Shown here piece by piece: positions 26,345-37,119 of a DNA stretch of 64,000 bases; position 1 is the first letter of the stretch; every line of letters begins with the position of its first letter. Made by a program: the position numbers and the translations under genes. Under the pieces are notes generated by a model. The model was not told the origin of the DNA. It did not search any database and saw only the letters and a list, made by a program, of their open reading frames with translations. This DNA is from Bombardia bombarda (lineage: Eukaryota > Ascomycota > Sordariomycetes > Sordariales > Lasiosphaeriaceae): assembly GCA_030512295.1 (NCBI GenBank), contig JAULSR010000001.1, forward strand, positions 5,107,001 to 5,171,000, in the 5' to 3' direction.

Positions 26345-27627
26345 TCAATGTGCTGCATCATCACCACCATCGTTGACCTTGACAATCACCTTCCCCCTCG
26401 CCCTCCCACTCAACAAGACATCATACGCCTCCTGCACATTCTCAAATGCCCACTCGCTATCAACCACAACTCGCAGCTTGCCATCTGCAAGCATCCTCAC
26501 CACGCGTTCCATCAGCTCACGTCCGGGATCCATCATGGCGGCTGCCTTCCAGGTCCGGCCCGTGCCGCCCAGCCAGGGCGACTTTGGCCACAGCGCATTC
26601 CCCAACATCGCAAACCCAGCTTTGAGAGCCGGCCAGGTAGCAAACCCCCCCGTTGAGTGAACCCCAGCCGCGCTGTAGATGCCGTCAGGCTTGAGATAGC
26701 GCGCAGAGCTCTTGTAGACGGCCTGGTTTCCGTACCCGTCGAGAATGGCGTCGACGGGTTTGTTGCCAAAGCGCCGGGCGAGCTCGTCTTCGATGGGCGA
26801 GAACAGTGTGTAGTCGATGATCTGTTGTTGTGTCAATAATCCAACTCCACAACATCAAATGTCATCGAAAGGATGCGACGGACCTCATCGCCCCCCATCC
26901 CCCTAACAGCCTCCCCATTCCGGCCCGAACACACCACAACCACCTCTCCATCCCCATCCCCATCCCCACCCTTTACCACGTCCCTAGCAACCTGCACAAG
27001 CATACTCCCCACCCCTCCACTGCCCCCATACACCAGCACCCGATCCCCCTTCTTGACCGCCGCCGCCTCCACCATCTGCACCGCCGTGCACGCCGTCAAC
27101 AACAAACCCGCCGCCTCCCTCGGAGCTTTATTCTCCGGAACGCGCACGGCATACTTGGCAGGAAAAGCAACAGTCTCCTGGAGCGCGCCAACGCCCGTGG
27201 CCAGCTTGTATGCGAGGGGCAGGAACGCTACGACGGCGTCTCCTTTCTTCAAGCTGGTGTTGGCATTATTGACAGTAGAAGAAGAGGGAGGCAGCGGAGG
27301 AGGCGAGATGTCAATCACGGTCCCGACGAGGTCATAGGCTGGCACGGAGGCGCCGCCGAGGGCCTTGACGGCGGCGGAGCGGAAGATGGCGGGGATGAAG
27401 TTCATGACGACGACCTCGCCGGGATTGAGGGCGGCGTAGGAGACGCGGACGAGGATGTGTTCCTCTTGGTGAGCTGGGGATTCGCCATTTCCTTTCTTCT
27501 TGGGGGGCGGCGTTGGTGGGAATGGAGGCTGTGGGTGTGTAGTTGTCAGACGAAGTACCTGGCCGGGCAGGCCTGCCTTGGTGTAGGCCCAGGCTTTGGT
27601 GGTGCTGGTTGCTGGTGTTGAAGCCAT
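26345..27627 (-). CDS. zinc-independent MDR-family oxidoreductase (quinone oxidoreductase-like)
   Basis: A cytosolic NAD(P)H-dependent medium-chain dehydrogenase/reductase of 406 aa. Exons (complement): 27627-26884 and 26821-26345; the 62-nt intron (26822-26883) runs from GTCCGT to CAACAG. The N-terminal GroES-like domain contains VSYAALNPGEV and PAYDLVGTV; the Rossmann nucleotide-binding motif YGGSGGVGSMLVQ (about residue 195) is clear, followed by GGDE|IIDYT at the splice junction and a C-terminal catalytic-domain end (SGRARGKVIVKV). No zinc-binding Cys cluster is seen, so it belongs with quinone reductase/RTN4IP1-like members and not alcohol dehydrogenases. The substrate cannot be deduced. 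The start MASTPATSTTKAW is followed directly by the family strand KAWAYTKAGLPG. Confidence 0.88.
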
Positions 27628-27986
27628 CAGAGTCTTTTATTATGTATTGAAAAATTGTAAATAATGTTTTGGGAAAGAATGTGTACCTGGCAAGCGTCAA
27701 TTGAAGGCGTGAATAAAGGCAAGGAGAAGACGTGGATCGCGGCTCAATAAGCTAACAGGTCCACGTCTCCTCTCTGCCTGGTGAGCATCGTGATGCACCA
27801 TCGCTCGGTGCGGCTGAACCCAACGGTTCACACTCTGACAACCAACCCCGGCAAGTTGCACATGCCAACCGTCATGCCAAGCCCCAGATCGCTACCCAAA
27901 GGGAGTTGCATGTCTTTGATTTGGAATTCTTGCTAGGAAGCATGGTTGAAGAAGGGTATAAAGTAGTGTGCATTAAGAGGATTAAA

Positions 27987-28075
27987 GTGCGTATGCGTAT
28001 GCAAAGATAGACAAATTAAAAGTGCGTATATATACGCAAAAACGCGTTAAGGCGCGTATGTATACGCAAAGAGAC
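27987..28075. repeat. three imperfect ~21-bp repeats, each containing a GCGTATxxATACGC-like palindrome
   Basis: Between the MDR gene and the Pdr16-like gene there are three copies of a GYGCGTATRYRTAYGCAAA-like unit (about 27987, 28021 and 28052). Two of them hold near-perfect dyads (GCGTATATATACGC and GCGTATGTATACGC). An ACGCGT lies between copies two and three (28042-28047). Function unknown; the position is in the 3' flank of the Pdr16-like gene and the far upstream flank of the MDR gene. Confidence 0.6.
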
Positions 28076-28175
28076 AGTAGCAATGCCCCTTGCCCAAGAA
28101 AACACCGTGTCCTGTTGTCATCGACGAACAGCCAGTTCCGACGCTTAAGGAAAATGCAGAAAGAAGAGCCCCATC

Positions 28176-29479
28176 TCAACCAGCGCGGGCCATATCCAAT
28201 TGCGTACCCGGGGCAGCCGGTGCCGCAATCTCCGCCGCCTTGACATCATCTCCAACGACAGGTGCCACGGTCTCCTCAATCTCGGCCACCTCAGCAGAAG
28301 CGGCAGGCTCTGGCGCCGCCACAACAGGCGCTGGGGCGGTTACAATAGGCTCTTGAACAGCGACAACAGGTTCTGGCGCTGCGACAACGGGCGCAGCCTC
28401 AACCTTCTTCTCCTCCTCCTCTGGCACCTTGGCGGCTCCGGCGACACCAACCTGCACGTGGCCAGAGATGTAGTCCTCGAGCTCGCCAATCTGCTGGCCG
28501 CCGGCGACCCAGCGCTGGTAGCGGGCCTCGCGACGCTCCTTGCACATCTTCATAAGGGCGGGCCAGTAGACCGAGTGGTCGTAGTCAAACTCGAGCGCGC
28601 CGTGGAACTCGTTCCACAGCTGCTCCTTGGGCACGTACTGACTCATGTCCTCGTTGAACTTGAGCTTCTCACGCGTCATGGGGTCAATGAAGGGCGTGAT
28701 GAGCTTGAAGAAGCCGTTGACGATCCAGGGGACTGTTGGCGGTTAGCTTTGTGACTTTATGGCAGTATCGGCAGAGTGCAGCATACCATTGATGATCAGT
28801 GCCTTGCCCAGCCTCTCTGGGTAGTGGCTCTGCAGGATGTGCAGCACCTCACGTGCCATGCCGATGCCGGGAGCCGTGTTGGAGCGCGACTTGCTCGACT
28901 TGAAGTTGATGAGCAGCGAGAGGGTCTCTTGCCGGGGGGCATGAGCTCGATGACGCGCTCAAGCATGAAGACGAGGTGCTGGACTTGGCGGGGCGACGCG
29001 GCAGTGTTCTGGCGGCCGGGGTTGAGGTAGTGACACACGCGGCCCTCCTTGTCGAAGCCCAGGATGATCTGCTTGCCCGTCTCATTCTCGGGCGAGATGT
29101 GCTCGGGCGTGAGCTCTTCGACACCGTACTCGCGTCGCCATGTCAGCGTCTCGAGGATGCGCTTCTCTGAGTCCTTCTGATGCCACTTGGTCGCACGCAG
29201 ATAGCGCAGCAGGCACTCGCGTGTCAGCCAGAACTTCTCGCTGTCGGTGAGCGGGCCGGCTTTGCCCTTGGTGGAGGGGACATCGGTCCAGGCCCTGACC
29301 TGGGAGAGCAGCCAGTTGTACTTTTCTTGCTGCTCGGCCGTTAAGGGGGCATGCTCCTTGGGATGGCTGTCGGCGGTTGGGGCCGCAATTGGAACTACTA
29401 GGAGAGGGCCCGCTGCCTTTTCTTGCAGTGCGACATCTGCTAGGGCAGTGGGTAGTTGAGCAGTATCGACGGTAGCCAT
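28176..29479 (-). CDS. PDR16: Sec14/CRAL-TRIO phosphatidylinositol transfer protein, Pdr16-like (apparent 1-nt frameshift)
   Basis: A lipid-exchange protein presenting phosphatidylinositol (and sterol) at membranes and lipid droplets; Pdr16 in yeast affects sterol levels and azole sensitivity. Exons (complement): 29479-28787 and 28732-28176, with a 54-nt intron (28733-28786) interrupting KALIIN|VPWIVNGFF. Family landmarks: CLLRYLRATKW, LTWRREYGVEEL, GKQIILGFDKEGR, LNPGRQNT, QVQHLVFMLERVIELMPPG, NFKSSKSRSNTAPG, MAREVLHILQSHYPERLGKA and PFIDPMTREKL. Between MPPG and LLINFKSS the frame shifts: the sequence reads ...GKRPSRC but one extra base in CCGGGGGG (28932-28939) gives GQETLSLLINFK, as expected for the family. 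The exon-1 length is a multiple of three plus one only with that base, as the splice phase requires. The C-terminus adds a Pro/Ala/Val-rich tail after GELEDYISGH. The start ATG is MATVDTAQL. Confidence 0.9.
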
Positions 29480-29968
29480 TTTATTAAGCCTTCTGTTCAA
29501 AAACAGCAGACTTAGTAAGAAATGTGAAAATAAATAACAAAACCAAATACAATCTGTGGTTGAAATAGACGGCGAGACGATCCATCACAAATTAAGTCTA
29601 GCTATCCATTCCGTTTGCTGTGATCTCGCTTTCCCTGAAGAGGCTAACTCCGTCAGCGTGCAGGGTTGTGTAGGGGAGATCCCGAGGGTCCTGGGGGCCC
29701 GATAAGATAGGACAGGCCAGAGACCCTAACCCCCTTTTTAGCGGCAGTGAGCCGGTCCAAGTCAATTCATTGACAGGGGGCGTAAGTGCCGCTGCAGGCC
29801 GCGACGCGTCTCGTCGCGTCCCCGCAAAAACCAAATATTGATTCCATCTCCAACACAGGTGCCCCTCCTATACCATCACCATCTTCAGGAGTCCAATCGA
29901 CAATTCTTGGTTTCAGCATTTCGACAGGTGCCTCAACAATAAACCAAAACTAAGAAACACGAATCACA
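29480..29968. promoter_or_regulatory. divergent promoter between the Pdr16-like gene and POL12
   Basis: A 489-bp region separates the two start codons, which face away from each other. It includes the MluI cell-cycle box annotated separately and a second CGCGTC immediately beside it. No TATA box is obvious on the POL12 side. Confidence 0.6.
29804..29809 (+). promoter_or_regulatory. MluI cell-cycle box (ACGCGT)
   Basis: A perfect ACGCGT lies 160 bp upstream of the POL12 start in the context GCGACGCGTCTCGTCGCGTC. In yeasts MBF binds this element and drives S-phase genes, including DNA polymerase alpha subunits. The hexamer also occurs elsewhere in the window (28042, about 19311), so position, not presence, supports function. 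Confidence 0.5.
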
Positions 29969-32058
29969 ATGGCCGACGACACGATAGCCGAACTGAACGA
30001 GCGATTCGGGTCGGTGAACGGGCAACTGGCGCCCGACATCATCGCCGAGCTCCAGTCCATTATGCGCCTGCACCAGCTTTCCGTCCAAGACATGTTCTTC
30101 AAGTGGGAGTCGTACTGCATCAAGATGGACCTGGGCGAGGTCAAGGTGTCGTCCATGGACACGCTGCGCACCTTCAAGCAGGACTTGCAGGACGCCCTCG
30201 AACGAAGCAACCGAACCCAGGCCATCTCCAAGACCGACAAACGCTTTGGCCAGACCCCACGCACCGCCAACAAAACCGGCGATGTTTTCGGCATGCTCGA
30301 TGGGATGACCACGCCAGCCGCCGGAAGGTCTGCCAAGGCCTCCTCTGCGGCCAGGAGGAGACAGCTCGACACGCCCACCGCCTCGCGCATCAAGGCTGAG
30401 CCCGCCAGCTCCCCCATGAAGCTTGACGACCAGCTCATTCCCCCTTCCTCCTTCAATGACAGGCAAAACCCTGGCGAGGTCATCGAGATTCTCAACAAGC
30501 ACCTGGCGGCCCCCGAACCACCCACGACCTCATACAGCGAGCCGCGCATCAAGCTCACTGCCGCCTCTGACCAAAAGAAGCTTGCCTACAAGCCCTTGGC
30601 CATGAAGGCCTCCGAGGCCTCCGAGATCCTCGACGACCGCATCGACGACTTCATGGCCCTGGTCATGTCACACCACAAGCTAGAAGAGTCCGCCTTTGGC
30701 AGTGCCGCCGTCCAGAGCACGACCGAGATCGTCGCAGTCGGGCGCATCGCCTCCGACTCCCCCGAGGGCAAGCTCAACGCCGCCTCCCTGGTCCTCGAAA
30801 CGTCCCGGCGCATGGGTGGCGGCCTGCGCGTGCCTCTTGACCTTTCCAACCTCAAAGGCTACCAATTTTTCCCCGGCCAGATGGTCGCCCTCCGCGGCAG
30901 CAACACCTCGGGCCACAACTTCGCCGTCACCGAGCTCCTCATCATCCCCCTCCTCCCCAACGCCGCCTCCACCCCCCTCGCCCTCGCCGCCCACCGCGCA
31001 AAACTCAGCGGCGCCTCCGCCGACTCCATGATGGACCTGGACGAAGACGACGACAAGGACCCTCCCCCTCTCGACGTCATCTTCGCCTCGGGCCCCTACA
31101 CCGCCGACGACAACCTCGACTTCGAGCCCCTCCACACCCTCTGCTCCCGCGCCGCCGACACCTACGCCGACGCGCTGGTCCTCACCGGCCCCTTCCTCGA
31201 CGCAGAACACCCCCTCATCGCCTCGGGCGACTTCGACCTGCCAGACGACGCCCTCTACGAGCCCGACACCGCCACCATGACCACCGTCTTCAGGCACCTC
31301 GTCGCCCCGGCCCTGAACCGCCTCGTCGCCGCCAACCCCAACGTCACCGTCCTGCTCGTGCCCTCGGTCCGCGACGTCCTCGACAAGCACGTCTCGTGGC
31401 CGCAGGACGCTTTTCCCCGCAAGGAGCTCGGCCTACCCAAGAGCGTCAAGATCATCGGCAACCCCATGACGCTGAGCATGAACGAGATGGTGCTGGGGAT
31501 CAGCAGTCAGGACGTGCTGTGGGAGCTGCGCCACGAGGAGCTGATCGGAGGCAAGGTGGACGACCCCGCGCTGCTGTCGAGGGCGTGCAGGTATCTGCTC
31601 GAGCAGCGCCACTACTTCCCGCTGTTCCCGCCGGCGGATAGGAGGAAGCTGCCTAGGACGGGCGCGAGCGAGGTGCGTGAGGGATTGCCGCCGCCGGGCG
31701 CGATGTTGGATGTGAGCTATTTGAAGCTGGGCGAGATGGTGAATGTGCGGCCTGATGTGCTGGTGGTGCCGAGTGCGCTGCCTCCGTTTGCGAAGGTATG
31801 TCTTTTTTCTGTCTTTCTTTGTGGTCCGCTACGATTGTTGATATCCTTTCATATATTTATTTATGATGCTTACTGACACCGAATAAATAGGTAATTGAGA
31901 GTGTCCTGGTGATCAACCCCGGCTACCTCTCGAAACGGAGGGGAGCAGGCACATATGCCCGCATGACGCTGTATCCGCCACCGAGCGTGTCGCAGGTCGA
32001 CGGTATGCTGGCACATGAGATCTTTAATAGGGCGAGGGTAGAGGTTACGAGGATCTAA
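29969..32058 (+). CDS. POL12: DNA polymerase alpha-primase, B subunit
   Basis: The regulatory second subunit of DNA polymerase alpha-primase, tethering the catalytic subunit during replication initiation and telomere capping; nuclear. Exons 29969-31795 and 31891-32058 (intron 95 nt), 664 aa. The N-terminal helical domain (residues 1-80, ELNERFG...LHQLSVQDMFFKWESYCIKM) matches the Pol alpha B N-terminal domain that binds partners; a linker (TPTASRIKAEP) follows. The OB fold spans about residues 215-330, with FFPGQMVALRGSN. The inactive calcineurin-like phosphoesterase domain follows: DVIFASGPYT, DALVLTGPFLDAEHP, VLLVPSVRDV and PMTLSMNEM. Exon 2 supplies the last strands (VIESVLVINPGYLSK... MLAHEIFNRARVEVTRI). 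Start ATG 29969 directly precedes the conserved N-terminal helix. Confidence 0.95.
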
Positions 32059-32304
32059 ACGGGCAGTGAAATGGCATTAGAGTCGGATTGATAGGATAGG
32101 GCAGGTGTGTGCATATTGCTTGTTTATGTAGGTAAGCAGGATAGAAAGGCGTTCAGGGGTCGGTAAATAGGGGTTTCAAATAGGCCATGACTTTATTTGG
32201 CATGTATTTCTTTGGTACAGATGGATGATTGATGCTAGCGACAAACAGGCAATTTTTAGTTGTTTACTTGGTATCACACAAGTGGAGAGAGAGCACTTCT
32301 CTAT
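32059..32304. other. intergenic, convergent 3' regions
   Basis: Only 246 bp separate the stop codons of POL12 and MFAP1; transcripts probably overlap or abut here. Confidence 0.7.
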
Positions 32305-33951
32305 CTATCTAGAGTCCACCCTTCGCCGTTTGTCGCTCTCGTGTCGGTCCCGTTCGCGCGACGGGGATCGTTTTCTCCGATCGCTACCATAGTGATCGTC
32401 CCGTTCACGTCTCGGAGACCGCGATCGTCGCCGCGAGCCCCTCCCGTCTCGATCTCCTCTATCTCTTTCTCTGTGCCTGTCGCCCCTATCGCGATCCCTA
32501 TCCCGGCCCTCTTTACCGTCCCTATGTCTGTCTCTATCCTGATCTCGGCTCCGGCTCCTCCTCTCGCGATCACGATACCTATCCTCGCCGCCACCACCAC
32601 CACCACCACCACCTCTCGACGAAAGAGCAACAGGAGCCTTCCTATCTCCTAACGGCATCGCATTCGCGCCCTTTGCACCCTCATCTCTGCCACCATACCC
32701 ACCCCCTCCCCCACCCCCATCTCTGTTCCCAAACCCAGGCTGATCAGGCATGAACCGCTCATCCCCATCCCTCCCAAACCCTTCTCTCCTCCTCCCATAA
32801 TCCTCCGCCAGCCCGCCCCACTGCCCCGTATCCTCACTCTTCAAATCCCTATACCGCGTCGCCCCCTTCTTGCCCACCTTCGTCATATCCCTCATCTGCA
32901 GGCTCTTGGGCAGCAGCTCCCGATTCCGCACATCATCCACGATCCTCGCGCCCATGAGGTCGCGGTCCGCCAGCCCGGCCGCCTTGCTCTCGTCCTGGTA
33001 GAAGGCGCCCTTGTGAAAATACTTTTGCATGTAGCTCATCTTGCCACGGCCCTCCTTGTCCTCCTTCTGCTGCGCGATGTGGGCCTCGTCCTCGGCCCGG
33101 CGCTCCTCCTCGGTCAGGTTGCGGCGGCGCTCGAGCTCGGCGAGCGCGGCCTCGCGCGCCTCGATGGCGTCGCGCTCGCGCCGGATGCGCTTCAGCTCGC
33201 GCAGCTTCCAGGCCGCGTATTCGGCGGCTGGGTCGACGTCGTCCGTGTCGTCGACCGCGTCGGCGTCCGGGTCGGAATCGTCGTCCCAGTGCTTCTTGCC
33301 GGCGGCGCGCGCGGCGATGTCTTTTTTGATCTGGGTTTCCACGAGCTCGTCGGCGGCGCGGAGGCGTTCGGCGGCGGTGGCTTCGGCTGCGGCGGCTTCG
33401 TCCTCGGCTGTGGTCTTCTTGACGGGGGCTAGGCCACCGTTTTCGCGCTGGGCTTTGGAGATGAATTTGGGGCGCATCATGAGTCGGCGGGGGGCTTCTT
33501 CCTCGGAGGAGGACTCCTCTTCGGAACTTTCTTCTTCGTCGTCGTCTTCGCTCCCAGACCCGCTGCCGCCATCGGCGCCAGGCTTTTCGTCTTCATCCTC
33601 ATCCTCCGTCACGAAGCCTTCTTCTTTGGCCCTGCGCTCTGCCTCGGCGCGCGCCTTGGCAGCAGCAGCGCGCCGCCGCGCCTCTTCTTGTGCGTTGACG
33701 CCTAGCGCGCCTTTGAGGTCGGTCTTGGCGCCGTCGCCACGGCTGATGATCTTGCCGGGGCCGGAGGGAGCGGCACTGGAGAACTTGGGCGGGGGCGCGA
33801 TCTTGCGGGGCGCCTTTTTGGTTGTGGTTTCTTGGGAGTTGTCGCTGCCTTCTGCTTCGGATTCGGACGACGAGTCGCCTGGCCCAGGGGGCTTGCCGGC
33901 GCGATAGCGGGCCGGCTTGACGGGGTTGGCCGTCATGCGTTTGGGCGGCAT
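32305..33951 (-). CDS. MFAP1: MFAP1-like spliceosomal protein with RS/RD-rich tail
   Basis: A nuclear protein of the microfibril-associated protein 1 family, a component of the precatalytic spliceosome (B complex, with Prp38). Single exon, 548 aa. The N-terminus MPPKRMTANPVKPARYRAGK and the acidic segment with MMRPKFISKAQRE are typical. The MFAP1 core (about residues 235-365) contains EYAAWKLRELKRIRRERD, REAALAELERRRNLTEEERRAED and YMQKYFHKGAFYQDE, followed by SLQMRDMTKVGKKGATRYRDL. The last 150 residues are a Gly-rich then Arg/Asp/Ser-rich region ending RRRVDSR, longer than I would expect for the family and resembling splicing-factor RS domains. No intron is needed to keep the frame. Confidence 0.93.
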   Translation of the reverse strand: MPPKRMTANPVKPARYRAGKPPGPGDSSSESEAEGSDNSQETTTKKAPRKIAPPPKFSSAAPSGPGKIISRGDGAKTDLKGALGVNAQEEARRRAAAAKARAEAERRAKEEGFVTEDEDEDEKPGADGGSGSGSEDDDEEESSEEESSSEEEAPRRLMMRPKFISKAQRENGGLAPVKKTTAEDEAAAAEATAAERLRAADELVETQIKKDIAARAAGKKHWDDDSDPDADAVDDTDDVDPAAEYAAWKLRELKRIRRERDAIEAREAALAELERRRNLTEEERRAEDEAHIAQQKEDKEGRGKMSYMQKYFHKGAFYQDESKAAGLADRDLMGARIVDDVRNRELLPKSLQMRDMTKVGKKGATRYRDLKSEDTGQWGGLAEDYGRRREGFGRDGDERFMPDQPGFGNRDGGGGGGGYGGRDEGAKGANAMPLGDRKAPVALSSRGGGGGGGGGEDRYRDRERRSRSRDQDRDRHRDGKEGRDRDRDRGDRHRERDRGDRDGRGSRRRSRSPRRERDDHYGSDRRKRSPSRERDRHESDKRRRVDSR

Positions 33952-34541
33952 CGTGGGCAGTCGTATGTGGTGGTGACGGTATTGGAGGTTAATGTTTGGA
34001 GGTTGTCAGAATTTGTGGCACGGTCGCGATTGAATAGAAGCTGAGCCCGATCGATGCACAAGCATGGATGTCGAGTTCTAGCAGGGGTGGGTCGCAGCGG
34101 CAGCTAAGGGCAGCTCAGTGGGGTCTTCTGTGAGTTGAAGGTTAGCGGGGTGAGGCGCTGAGCTGAGGCGGGGTGGCCCGCTATGTCCGCCATAAGCACT
34201 GCCCCTGGTACTTGGACACTTCCGTTCTTGCATGAATCTGAGTGCTTCTTTAACACCTGAACCAGTATTGCGAGCATCCCAGACTCCTAGAAGAAAGGAA
34301 TAGTTGTGTAAGGTAGTTTAATGGTCTTACGCCGGCACAAAGTCGCCAGCCAGGTCAAGCGGCTGTGAGCCGGTCTTCCTCCCCTGCCAAGATATCGACA
34401 GATCAAGATTGTTACCAAAACCTTTGGCTGCCCCTTCTTGAATAATCATTTTTCGTCTTTTATAATAGATGCTGCTGTATTATTAAACATATGTAGTCTC
34501 AGATATGCAGGGAAAATCACACACTCAGAACACCCCATCCA
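33952..34541. other. intergenic, 0.6 kb
   Basis: Holds the MFAP1 promoter/leader and the 3' flank of the next minus-strand gene. Nothing else recognised. Confidence 0.6.
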
Positions 34542-35229
34542 TCACCGCCCCAACCCCAGCGTCCCAAACGCCCTATCCAGCTCCTCCCCCTCATCCGGCA
34601 CCGCCATCTCGCTCGCACCCCCGGGCCCATGACCATCCCGCCCAAACCCGGACCCCGATCCAGCAAACTGCAAATCCTCCTGTCTCCTCCCCTCGATCTG
34701 CTGCGTCCCGTCACCACCTGCTGCTGTTCCCGACGTCGCAGTCGCAGCAGCGCCCTTGCGCTCCGGCTCCAACAACCTCGCCTCGCTGTCCAGCCAGCCG
34801 GGCGCGAGCCGCCTCTTCTCGGCCAGCTCGCGGGCGCGGATGCGCTCGTCGATGGCGCGCAGCTCGGCCTCGGCCTCGGCCTGCAGCTTGGCGATGTGGG
34901 CTTGCAGGGCGCGGCATGAGGCCATGATGTCGTCGGGGTGGGCGGCGTGGCCAGAGGAGGAGACGACGTACTTGGGCTTGTTGGTGGTGGTATTGGCGGG
35001 GTTGGCGTCGGTGGAGGACGGGGCGGCGGCGGCGGCGGCGATGCCGGTGGCCGAGGGCGGCAGCGTGCTGGGCATGGGCTTGTATGTGTAGGGGAGGGTG
35101 GTGGCGGTGGGGAGCTTGACGAAGGGGGATACAATCAGGGGGACTTGCTCGAGGAGCGGATGGGTGCCTAGGGGTTTGGTTAGTGGTTGTTTATCTAAGG
35201 GTGGAGAATGACTGACGGTTGTCGTGCAT
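34542..35229 (-). CDS. hypothetical protein with 13-nt first exon
   Basis: A 212-aa predicted protein I do not recognise. Exons (complement): 35229-35217 (ATG plus three codons and one base) and 35167-34542; the 49-nt intron has GTCAGT and CCTAG. The spliced start MHDNRTHPLLEQVPLIVSPF is followed by LPYTYKPMPST, a short Ala-rich linker, KPKYVVSSSGHAAHPDDIM, and a helical segment (residues about 105-150, CRALQAHIAKLQAEAEAELRAI...RARELAEKRRLAPGWLD) with coiled-coil character. The remainder is Gly/acid-rich and probably disordered, ending AFGTLGLGR. No signal peptide or membrane helix. The gene is divergent from the Lot5-like gene, 400 bp apart. The tiny first exon is inferred from splice signals; a start at the internal Met (35075) is the alternative. 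Confidence 0.65.
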
Positions 35230-35629
35230 GATGGATGAGATGATTATTTCTTAAAGCTGTGGGTGGGATGCAATTGTGGTGGTCAGAATAGGTGCTAGAA
35301 GGATAGACAATTTTGCATGTGCTTTCAATATGCTGTGACATGAGCAGATAGAGTTGACACCTCGACTTGCCCGAGTCCAATGGACGTTGTACCGTGTGGC
35401 GGGGAACCGTCGATCCCAGGGATCCCAGCTGCAGTGCGAGCAGGGATTAGGCAGCGCAGACGCGCGATAACGCGATAACAACGCCCGCCCCACTAAAATA
35501 TTCCAGCTCCAACCTCCCCTCCGTCCCAGCTCTCGTCGCAATCGCAGCCTGGAAGTGAACAACCGTAACCACCAAACACATACTCTGCAGAAATCAACAT
35601 TTTACTTTGAATTGACCACCCTCACAAGC
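35230..35629. promoter_or_regulatory. divergent promoter region
   Basis: A 400-bp region between two divergently transcribed genes. No specific element was identified with confidence; CCAAT or TATA boxes are not obvious. Confidence 0.5.
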
Positions 35630-36644
35630 ATGGAGCCCACCACGATCCGTTCGCCCCCCTCCCTGGGCGACTTCACGTCCCTCGCCGAGCACCTCACCCA
35701 AACGCCCTCGACCTTTTACGGCGGCAAGCCCGTGCTGCACTACCACGCCACCGGCGCAAAGGCCTGGATCCCCAAGTCGCAACTGGGCAGCCTGCCCTTC
35801 TTCCCCGCCGACCTCGAGAGCGAAGTGACTGCCCCTGAGGGCGCCGCTCTGAATGGCACATCTGAGGAGAGCGTCGAGCAGAAAGTGGACATTTATGTCA
35901 GCTCCCAGTATGTTTCTCCCCTTCCCTTTTACACCACCCCCATGCCACTCACTCACTAACAAAATGTCCAGAACATTCACAATCTTCTGCCCCGCCGCCG
36001 AGTCCGGCCTCTCCATCCCCTACCCCCTCATCAGCATCCACGCCATCAAGACCATCGGCGGCGCCCACCAGTCCGTCTACCTGCAGCTCGAGCTCTCCGA
36101 GGGCAACGGTGGCGACGACGACTTTGAGACGGTCGAGCTGACTCTCATCCCCACACCTTCTTCTACCACCGCCACCACAACCACAACCACACCAGCCGCT
36201 GCCGTACCCGCAGAGGCCTTAGAAGCAACGAAGCTTTTCGCCGCTATTTCTGAATGCTCCAACCTCAACCCGGATCCCGTCGACCAGGACGACAGTGAGG
36301 ACGGCGATGAGGACGACAGGATCGTGTTTGAGGCCGACCACAGGCCCGTCGAGGGCTTCTCGGGTGTGTTCGTTGGCGCTGAGAATGGTGGGCTGCCGCC
36401 GCCGATGCCCGGCAGCTCCGGGTGGATCACGGCGGAGAATGTGCACGAGTTTTTTGATGCTGATGGGAACTGGATTGGTGGCGGGGATGCAGAGGAGGTG
36501 GAAGTGTTAGGAGAGGGCGCGGGGGTGGTGCATGGGAGGGATGAGGATGAGGGGGGTGTTGAAGGGGAGGGAGGAGAGAACGCGGCGGCAGGTGGTGCGG
36601 GGGATGGGATGGATGTGGATAGCAAGCGTGTTAGGAGGGACTAG
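35630..36644 (+). CDS. Lot5/ICln-like protein (Voldacs family)
   Basis: A 316-aa protein with a pleckstrin-homology-like fold related to pICln and yeast Lot5; ICln chaperones Sm proteins in metazoans, while Lot5 function is poorly defined. Exons 35630-35907 and 35972-36644; the 64-nt intron joins VDIYVSSQ|TFTIFCPA. Conserved features: LTQTPSTFYGGKPVLHYH, AKAWIPKSQLG, then SIPYPLISIHAIKT and SVYLQLEL, the beta strands of the fold, and after an acidic/Thr-rich insert GSSGWITAENVHEFFDADGNW. The C-terminus is Gly/Glu-rich with GMDVDSKRVRRD. Start chosen at the first ATG, immediately before the conserved N-terminal region. Confidence 0.8.
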
Positions 36645-37119
36645 ACTGGGGCAATTGGGAGATGCTCCTTTGTTCGTTGTGTAGCCCATGAGGGGGTGAT
36701 GGGTTGCCCTTGTGATAGGCACTGGCGATATGAGGTCGCATATAGAAGTTCTAGGATGGATGGAATTTCGATGGAGCGCGGAGCTCTTCATCTTTGGAGA
36801 TACAAACGCTATATTTTTTTCATGATCAATGTGAGTACCGCTTTTATGTTCGCCCCCTTTCTGTTTCCCATCGGAGGTAAACAAACATTCCTGACCTTAC
36901 TCCCTCACAGCAGGTCTGTTTCACGCCTTTATTCAGCAAGCGCACATTATTCTCTGATGTATCATGAAGGCAATTTCATCTGCTTGAGAAATGTGTTACT
37001 ATATACAAAAGAACATGGGTGCTACAGCCCCTTGATCATACACGTCATAGTCCCTACCATTACCACAGTTTGCATCATCGGTTAGTTGTATTCATCCCTT
37101 TTCCATCTCTTCACCCCCC
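36645..37119. other. intergenic, convergent 3' regions
   Basis: 3' flanks of the Lot5-like gene and of the xylanase; no gene seen. Confidence 0.6.
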
